DNA of 64,000 nt, taken from Priestia megaterium (GTDB lineage Bacteria > Bacillota > Bacilli > Bacillales > Bacillaceae_H). The translations under genes and the position numbers were made by a program. This document shows positions 59,010 to 64,000 of the stretch, in pieces. The notes below the pieces were generated by a model. That model was not told the DNA's origin. It did no database searches and saw only the letters and a program-made list of their open reading frames with translations. Where the stretch lies: the NCBI RefSeq assembly GCF_009497655.1, contig NZ_CP023317.1, positions 1,889,501 to 1,953,500 on the forward strand. Reading direction: 5' to 3'. Positions within the stretch are counted from its first letter, which is position 1; the number at the start of each line of letters is the position of its first letter.

Positions 59010-60521
59010 TTATCCAATATCTTTTTGCATACGAGGAATTTGAAAATCTTCATTAATCGCGTCCGCTGTAAGCTGACCTGATAATGTCACCATTGGCACG
59101 CCGCCTCCAGGGTGTGTAGAGCCTCCTACAAAATAAAGGTTAGAAAGAAGCTGACTTCTTGCCGGAATTTTAAACCCTCCATTTTTCTTACGGTCAGTTG
59201 CTACGCCATAAATGGACCCACCGTTAGCGCCGTAAAGCTCTTGGATATCGTTAGGAGTAAACGTATATTCAAACTCAATGCTGGAACGTAAGTCTTCTAA
59301 TCCCATTGCCTCAAGCTTTTTTAGTACGATATCACGGTAGCGGTCTTTTAATGCAGCCCAGTCGTCGCCTTCTTTTAAAGGAGGTACATGAGTAAGAACG
59401 AACAGGTTTTCTTTTCCTTCAGGAGCTTGCGTAGGGTCTGATTTAGACGATACGCCAATGTAAATTGTCGGATCCATGGCTACTTGACCTTTGTTAAAGA
59501 TTGTATCAAACTCTTCTTTCTGATCCTTTGAGAAGAAGAAATTATGATGTTGAAGCTGTTTGTACTGTTTGTTAACCCCTAATAAAAGAACAAGGCCAGA
59601 AACAGTAGGTTCAAATTTTGCAAGCTGCTGAGTTTGCTTAGCTGCTTGCGCATGATTTTTTAATAAATAGCGGTAAGTTGGAATGGCTTCTAGATTAGAT
59701 ACCACAACATCTGCTGATAGGCTTTCACCGTTTTCTAGTGTAATTCCAGTTGCCTTTGCTCCGCTTGTTGTGATTTCTTTTACCGGCGTATTTAGATGCA
59801 CAGTGACGCCAAGTTCTTGAAGGAGCTTATCCATCGCTTCAGCAATTTTGTACATTCCGCCTTTTACGTAATAAATACCTAATCCTAGCTGAACGTGAGC
59901 AAGCTGTGTTAATACAGCCGGTGCATGATAAGGAGAAGAGCCGATGTACATAATTAAAAAATTAAACAATTGACGCAAATGTTTGTTTGAAAAATATTTG
60001 CGTGTAGTAGCATCCATAGATCTCATTGGATCCATTTGAAGCAGTTCTTTTACCGTGTGCATCGTTCGTAAATCGTGCAGTCCAGATAAACTTTTTTTAT
60101 AAAAACTTTTTAAGTTCGATTCGTACATTTTATTTGCATAAGATAAATAGTCAAAAAAACCTTCAATGTCTTCTGGAGCAAGTTCTTGAAGCTGCTGAAG
60201 CATGCGAGGAAGGTCACTGGTCAAATCAATTTGTGTTCCATCTTGGAAAAAAGTTCTCCACTGAGGCTCAATTCGTTCTATTGTCAAGTAGTCGTGGATA
60301 TTGCGACCTGCACTGTCAAACAGCTGCTCTAGCACCCACGGCATTGTTAAAATAGAAGGTCCCGTATCGAAAGAAAACCCTTTGCCGCTGCGAATATTTA
60401 ACTTACCGCCAATTCGCTCGCTTTTTTCAACGACTGTTACATCATATCCATCAGCTGACAGACGAATAGCAGCTGACAGACCACCTAAACCTGCGCCTAC
60501 AACAATTACTTTCTTTTTCAT
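59010..60521 (-). CDS. Carotenoid desaturase/oxygenase of the CrtN/CrtP family
   Basis: A 503-residue FAD enzyme. VIVVGAGLGGLSAAIRLSAD is the dinucleotide loop, ERIGGKLNIRSGKGFSFDTG the next, and YFVGGSTHPGGGVPMVTLSG the C-terminal FAD signature of phytoene/diapophytoene desaturases. Divergent C30-type glycosyl- and acyltransferase genes make diapophytoene desaturase (CrtN) or the ketolase paralogue CrtP likely; which is not resolved. ATG 60521 has AGGAGGAAAAAG upstream. The longer open frame to 60863 has no ribosome site and runs into the divergent gene. Confidence 0.88.
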   Translation of the reverse strand: MKKKVIVVGAGLGGLSAAIRLSADGYDVTVVEKSERIGGKLNIRSGKGFSFDTGPSILTMPWVLEQLFDSAGRNIHDYLTIERIEPQWRTFFQDGTQIDLTSDLPRMLQQLQELAPEDIEGFFDYLSYANKMYESNLKSFYKKSLSGLHDLRTMHTVKELLQMDPMRSMDATTRKYFSNKHLRQLFNFLIMYIGSSPYHAPAVLTQLAHVQLGLGIYYVKGGMYKIAEAMDKLLQELGVTVHLNTPVKEITTSGAKATGITLENGESLSADVVVSNLEAIPTYRYLLKNHAQAAKQTQQLAKFEPTVSGLVLLLGVNKQYKQLQHHNFFFSKDQKEEFDTIFNKGQVAMDPTIYIGVSSKSDPTQAPEGKENLFVLTHVPPLKEGDDWAALKDRYRDIVLKKLEAMGLEDLRSSIEFEYTFTPNDIQELYGANGGSIYGVATDRKKNGGFKIPARSQLLSNLYFVGGSTHPGGGVPMVTLSGQLTADAINEDFQIPRMQKDIG

Positions 60522-60657
60522 CTTTTTCCTCCTTATAAAACAAAAGCGAGTTGTCAACAATGTGTATAAAATGACTTCACGCAAAATAAAAATAGGTCTA
60601 CAACTTTTTATTTTGTCCAGTTCGCTAATTTTCATACGTGAAGGAAAGGAGAAAGAG

Positions 60658-61761
60658 ATGTCTTTTTTACTGGTTGCTCTTGTCTTGACAGGTACGCTTG
60701 TCATCACTATCCCTACATTTAAACGTGTAAAAATAGTAAGAAACGATATGTCATGTTTGTCCATTATTATTCCAGCTAGAAATGAAGAAAAAAACCTTAC
60801 CTTTTTATTGCAGTCACTCCAGTTACAGAACGCTGACTTTGAAGTGATTGTTGTAGATGACAACTCAACAGATCATACTGAGCGGGTAGCCAAAGCATTT
60901 GGCGTGAAAGTAGTGCACCCGGGGACACTTCCAGCTGGATGGTTAGGAAAGTCATGGGCATGCTGGAATGGAGCAAGAGAAGCAAAAGGCTCGTTGCTTT
61001 TGTTTTTAGATGCTGATCTTACAGTAGAGAAAGACGGAATTGAAAAAGTATTTTTCTACTATCAACAGCAAGGGGGGGTGCTGTCGGTTCATCCTTATCA
61101 TCTTGTTAAGAGGCCTTATGAAATGTTTTCTGCTTTATTTCACTATGTTACGTTTGCATCGATTGGCGCTTTTCACCCCTTTAAAAATTGGAAAAGTCCT
61201 TCCGTCGGTTTCGGGCAGTGCTTGCTTTGCAGCGCAGCCTCCTACTTTCAAAGCGGAGGCCACGAAGGGATAAAAAAAGAAGTGGTTGAAAATATGGCAC
61301 TGGTTGAGAAAATGAGCAAACAAGGTGAATTTATTGCGTGTATGAGTGGACAAGGAGCTCTTTCCATGCGCATGTATCCAGATGGTATGAAAAGCCTGAT
61401 AAGAGGGTGGAGTAAAAGCTTTGCTTCAGGTGCGGGGAAAACGGAAGCCATTTATTTATTTCTAGTAAGTTTATGGCTTACTAGCATGATTAATTATGTT
61501 CTTTTTTTACCTACTCTATGGAATCAACATGCAGGCTTGGCAATTAGCAGTTATGTTTGCTATGTCAGTCTCTTATTTAATAGCTTAAGAAAAATAGGTT
61601 CGTTTACTTTTTTTTCTTTGTGCTTATTTCCTATTCACGTGCTGTTTTTTCTGGGCCTATTCGTATGGTCTTTCATCCAAACAGCGGTGAGAAAGCAAGT
61701 TAAATGGAAAGAACGCAGCATATCTATAGAAGAAGAAAAAAAGAAGAAAGTGATAAAATGA
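60658..61761 (+). CDS. crtQ: Glycosyltransferase family 2, CrtQ-like
   Basis: A 367-residue membrane glycosyltransferase. MSFLLVALVLTGTLVITIPT is a membrane anchor, LSIIIPARNEEKNLTFLLQS and VIVVDDNSTD, then LFLDADL are the GT2 motifs; three C-terminal membrane segments follow. The sequence LPAGWLGKSWACWNGA is typical of the diaponeurosporenoate glucosyltransferase CrtQ, which glycosylates the carotenoid acid. AAGGAAAGGAG precedes ATG 60658. It overlaps crtO by four bases and diverges from the desaturase. Confidence 0.85.
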   Translation: MSFLLVALVLTGTLVITIPTFKRVKIVRNDMSCLSIIIPARNEEKNLTFLLQSLQLQNADFEVIVVDDNSTDHTERVAKAFGVKVVHPGTLPAGWLGKSWACWNGAREAKGSLLLFLDADLTVEKDGIEKVFFYYQQQGGVLSVHPYHLVKRPYEMFSALFHYVTFASIGAFHPFKNWKSPSVGFGQCLLCSAASYFQSGGHEGIKKEVVENMALVEKMSKQGEFIACMSGQGALSMRMYPDGMKSLIRGWSKSFASGAGKTEAIYLFLVSLWLTSMINYVLFLPTLWNQHAGLAISSYVCYVSLLFNSLRKIGSFTFFSLCLFPIHVLFFLGLFVWSFIQTAVRKQVKWKERSISIEEEKKKKVIK

Positions 61762-62222
61762 CAGGTGCTCAGCTCTTAATTAATATCATGGCATGGTTTG
61801 TGATTCACATGTTCATCGCCTACAGGTGCGCAAAAATTTCTGCCTTTTATTTAAAAAAAGACCTTGCGCTGTTTAAGGTTCACAGCTGGGAAACAGTTGG
61901 AATATATAAAAAATTCGGGGTGCACCGATGGAAAACCTGGCTTCCTGATGCAGGAAAGCTATTTAAACGAGGGTTTTATAAAAAGAAATGGGAGAGTAGA
62001 ACGAAGGAATATGCACAGCTTTTTTTAATGGAAACAAATCGAGCAGAGTTAACTCACTGGATCAGCATACTTCCTTCTATTCTTTTTTTTATATGGAACT
62101 CTCCTTCTATAGGTGTTTGGATGGTTATTTATGCGATTATTGCAAACGTACCGTTTATTTTGGTTCAACGATATAATCGAATACGGATTCATCAAGTCGT
62201 TTTAAAACTCAAACGAAATTAA
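61758..62222 (+). CDS. crtO: Glycosyl-4,4'-diaponeurosporenoate acyltransferase
   Basis: A 154-residue membrane protein. HRWKTWLPDAGKLFKRGFYK, LETNRAELTHWISILPSILF-type segment and VPFILVQRYNR match CrtO, which esterifies the glucose of the carotenoid with a fatty acid in the staphyloxanthin-like pathway. ATG 61758 overlaps the upstream stop (ATGA). Convergent, by four bases, with the next membrane gene. Confidence 0.87.
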   Translation: MTGAQLLINIMAWFVIHMFIAYRCAKISAFYLKKDLALFKVHSWETVGIYKKFGVHRWKTWLPDAGKLFKRGFYKKKWESRTKEYAQLFLMETNRAELTHWISILPSILFFIWNSPSIGVWMVIYAIIANVPFILVQRYNRIRIHQVVLKLKRN

Positions 62223-62671
62223 TTAACATGCCTTTGGCTCCGAGTAGGGGCCTCGGTTTTTATCTTTTTCTCCTTATTTGAAGACAATAATTTCTTGGAT
62301 AAAAGAAAAAAAGAAGCAAAGGCGATATAAATACTAAAAAACACTAAAAATCCCCATAAGCCTGCTATGGCATCATCAAATTCCATGTTGCCCCGGGTAG
62401 TAATTCCTTGCTGAATTTCAATAGCAAAAACTAAGACAAGCATAACGGTAAGAGTATAGATAAAAGAAATAGCTGTAATACTAAATTTCCATTTTGACAA
62501 TAATTTAAAGATCATATAAACGCTTAAAAACGTGAGCAGTCCAATAATGCCAATAATCCAGAAGTGAAGTTCTTTATCTGAAAGAGAAAATCCTAGTAAA
62601 TAAAAAATATAAATTAATCCATCGTGCAATACATTAATAATATTTGTAATGAAAACAATACATTCTTTCAT
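62219..62671 (-). CDS. Small four-helix membrane protein, unrecognised
   Basis: A 150-residue protein with four or five hydrophobic segments (WIIGIIGLLTFLSVYMIF, ITAISFIYTLTVMLVLVFAI, LWGFLVFFSIYIAFASFFLL) and a basic tail KLLSSNKEKKIKTEAP. No family recognised. AAAGGAG lies six bases before ATG 62671. Its last four bases overlap the convergent crtO stop. Confidence 0.65.
   Translation of the reverse strand: MKECIVFITNIINVLHDGLIYIFYLLGFSLSDKELHFWIIGIIGLLTFLSVYMIFKLLSKWKFSITAISFIYTLTVMLVLVFAIEIQQGITTRGNMEFDDAIAGLWGFLVFFSIYIAFASFFLLSKKLLSSNKEKKIKTEAPTRSQRHVN
62234..62263 (+). terminator. Terminator of the carotenoid genes, inside the convergent gene end
   Basis: GCTCCGAG / CCTCGGTTTTTA hairpin 12 bases after the crtO stop, within the 3' coding end of the minus-strand gene. 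Confidence 0.55.
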
Positions 62672-63203
62672 TTTTTCTCCTTTATAAAAATGTAAGACGT
62701 TTAAACTTCTAGGTATACAAGTATACGTAGCCCGTACTCATTCCAATTTTATATAAAAAATGCACTTTCTAGATCAAATATTAAAGAGATCTGAAATTTC
62801 AAATAATATTTATAATTTATATTATAAACAAAAAGGTAAAAAAATAAAAATTTTCGATGCAAACTGACACATTTTTTTCATATTTAAAGAAAGAAATAAC
62901 TCAGAATATGTGGTTTACTGTAGAAAGAAAAGAAAATAAGAGGCATTGATATAACAAATATTCACAAGTGCTTTTATGCATTCTCTTGTAAAGCAGAAGG
63001 AAAACTAAGGCAAGTGTTAAATTTATATGTATAGTGGACAAAATAAAAAATAAATATAAAATAGTGAAACCTAAAGAGAAGCTGTCCGTATTAAATAGTG
63101 AGAAGAAAAAAGCGCAGGATATATTTGTGTTTGAAAGCCGATAGAGCTGGGAATAAGAAAGTAGTTATTTTCTCACGTTTGGTGAAAATTATACGTAGCG
63201 GTG
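62672..63203. other. Long AT-rich intergenic region
   Basis: More than 500 bases before the ltaS-like promoter with no ORF that has a ribosome site. Contains GTATACAAGTATAC (62714-62727) and AT-rich stretches. It may hold an sRNA or an additional promoter; nothing specific is supported. Confidence 0.5.
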
Positions 63204-63231
63204 TTGACAATTTTTTTTAAAGAGTTAAAAT
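63204..63231 (+). promoter_or_regulatory. Promoter of the ltaS-like gene
   Basis: TTGACA, 16-base spacer, TAAAAT. The leader of about 100 bases contains the hairpin at 63249. Confidence 0.6.
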
Positions 63232-63248
63232 GTGAAAGAACAGATTAG

Positions 63249-63283
63249 CTCTCTTACATTTTTTGTAAGGGAGATTTCTTTTT
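63249..63283 (+). terminator. Attenuator-like hairpin in the ltaS leader
   Basis: TCTCTTACA / TGTAAGGGAGA followed by TTTCTTTTT, located between the promoter and the start codon; fits a leader terminator. Confidence 0.5.
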
Positions 63284-63340
63284 ACATTTACTATAAAAAT
63301 AAAAGTGAGCTTAAATTTCAATAGAGACAGAGGTGGGAAT

Positions 63341-64000
63341 ATGAAACAGCTCATGACAAACGGTAAAAATATTTTTTCGAAACAGCTGCCGTTATTTCTA
63401 ATTGCAGTTTTGTTGTTTTGGATTAAAACGTATACCGTTTATCGTATCGAATTTAACTTAGGGCTAGATAATTTTATGCAAAAGTTCTTACTTTTCATAA
63501 ACCCAATTGGTTCGGCAATTTTCTTTTTTGCCATTGCATTACTATTTAAAGGGCGCGGAAAAGTACGAGCACTGCTTGGAATGAATTTTTTACTTTCATT
63601 CATCCTGTACGCAAATGTAGTGTACTATCGCTTCTTTAATGATTTTATTACTGTTCCTGTATTGACTCAGTCAAACAACTTTGGTCAATTAGGCGGCAGT
63701 GCTATGGCTTTAATCAGCCCAACTGATATTTTATACTTCACAGATTTCTTTATTCTTTTAGTTTTAGTACTATGGAAAAAAGTTGACTTACCAGCAACAA
63801 TTAGTCGACGTACTGTGACAGGTGTATTTTTATCAGGGATTTTATTCTTAAGTGCCAACATTGCACTAGCGGAAATGGATCGTCCTCAACTATTAACGAG
63901 AACATTTGACCGCAACTATTTAGTAAAATATTTAGGAACGTATAACTATACGATCTATGACATCATCCAGAGCTCGAAATCTTCAGCACAGCGCGCGCTA
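63341..64000 (+). CDS. LTA synthase family protein, N-terminal part (cut by window end)
   Basis: The first 220 residues of a membrane sulfatase-fold enzyme that polymerises glycerol phosphate into lipoteichoic acid or a related primer. Five hydrophobic segments are present (LFLIAVLLFWIKTYTVY, KFLLFINPIGSAIFFFAIAL, MNFLLSFILYANVVYYRFF, IVLVLVLW-like and VFLSGILFLSANIAL). The phrase VYYRFFNDFITVPVLTQSNN, and FDRNYLVKYLGTYNYTIYD after the last helix, are typical of LtaS, YfnI and YqgS. Which paralogue it is cannot be decided without the catalytic domain. AGGTGGG precedes ATG. Confidence 0.9.
   Translation, partial: MKQLMTNGKNIFSKQLPLFLIAVLLFWIKTYTVYRIEFNLGLDNFMQKFLLFINPIGSAIFFFAIALLFKGRGKVRALLGMNFLLSFILYANVVYYRFFNDFITVPVLTQSNNFGQLGGSAMALISPTDILYFTDFFILLVLVLWKKVDLPATISRRTVTGVFLSGILFLSANIALAEMDRPQLLTRTFDRNYLVKYLGTYNYTIYDIIQSSKSSAQRAL

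Noticed and set aside
60522-60863. N-terminal extension of the carotenoid desaturase open frame
   Set aside because: No ribosome site, sequence unlike desaturases, and the strong AGGAGG site fits ATG 60521.
1-64000. CRISPR arrays, tRNA/rRNA genes, complete insertion sequences
   Set aside because: No regularly spaced repeats, no cloverleaf or rRNA-like sequence and no transposase frame were found on reading.

Overview
The window is a stretch of Gram-positive, low-GC chromosome, most likely from Priestia (Bacillus) megaterium or a close relative. This is inferred from many Bacillus-type orthologues (TnrA, AbrB, BrxA, bacillithiol deacetylase BshB2, YojF, YpjP, YpgR, replication terminator protein RTP), a salvage-type cobalamin operon under a B12 riboswitch, C30-carotenoid genes and sporulation-type promoters. 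No database search was run. No rRNA, tRNA, CRISPR array, complete insertion sequence or prophage was seen. The window starts inside topB and ends inside an LtaS-type gene.

Layout. 0-11 kb: topB 3' end, thioesterase, NUDIX hydrolase, DUF421 membrane protein, secreted alpha/beta hydrolase, AEC transporter, zwf, a YcsA-type tartrate/malate dehydrogenase, an MFS pump with a consensus promoter, and an HxlR regulator. 11-15 kb: a ribA-like/ribD pair whose promoter is flanked by palindromes of DUF24-regulator type, then a PlcR-type receptor with a 39-residue exported peptide gene that fits a PapR-like signal. 15-22.6 kb: mixed housekeeping and small spore-former genes, including a FusB-like EF-G binding protein, a sulfurtransferase, a HAD phosphatase, an endolysin-like peptidase and a polysaccharide deacetylase.

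22.6-25.4 kb is the accessory island. It holds a 310-bp mobile-looking repeat, then four short paralogues and one 241-residue protein sharing a motif that resembles the GerPA/GerPF spore-coat family. The long protein also carries a GerPC-like segment. SigmaK-like promoters precede at least two of them. This is the best candidate for an undescribed system.

25.5-37.5 kb: metA (acetyl-type), fhs, glutathione peroxidase, HD hydrolase, ABC-F ATPase, ypgR, a second deacetylase, brxA, a methyltransferase, ypjP and a thioredoxin-like protein. 37.5-44.5 kb: B12 riboswitch, btuF, cbiZ, cbiB, cobD, cobU, cobS, a CobC-like phosphatase, a short CobU paralogue and a PduO-type adenosyltransferase, tightly overlapped. 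They salvage cobinamide and complete the nucleotide loop.

44.6-64 kb: rarD, tnrA with two perfect TnrA boxes, a CobW-type GTPase behind a Zur-like box, panE plus a GIY-YIG protein, a flap endonuclease, yojF-bshB2-proC, an ECF sigma/anti-sigma pair, Hsp20, rtp, abrB-like, MATE, SDR, a carotenoid desaturase, glycosyltransferase and acyltransferase, and the start of LTA synthase.

Dispersed repeats occur in full-length (326 and 310 bp) and short (about 63 bp) forms, each directly after a stop codon and each carrying a terminator hairpin.
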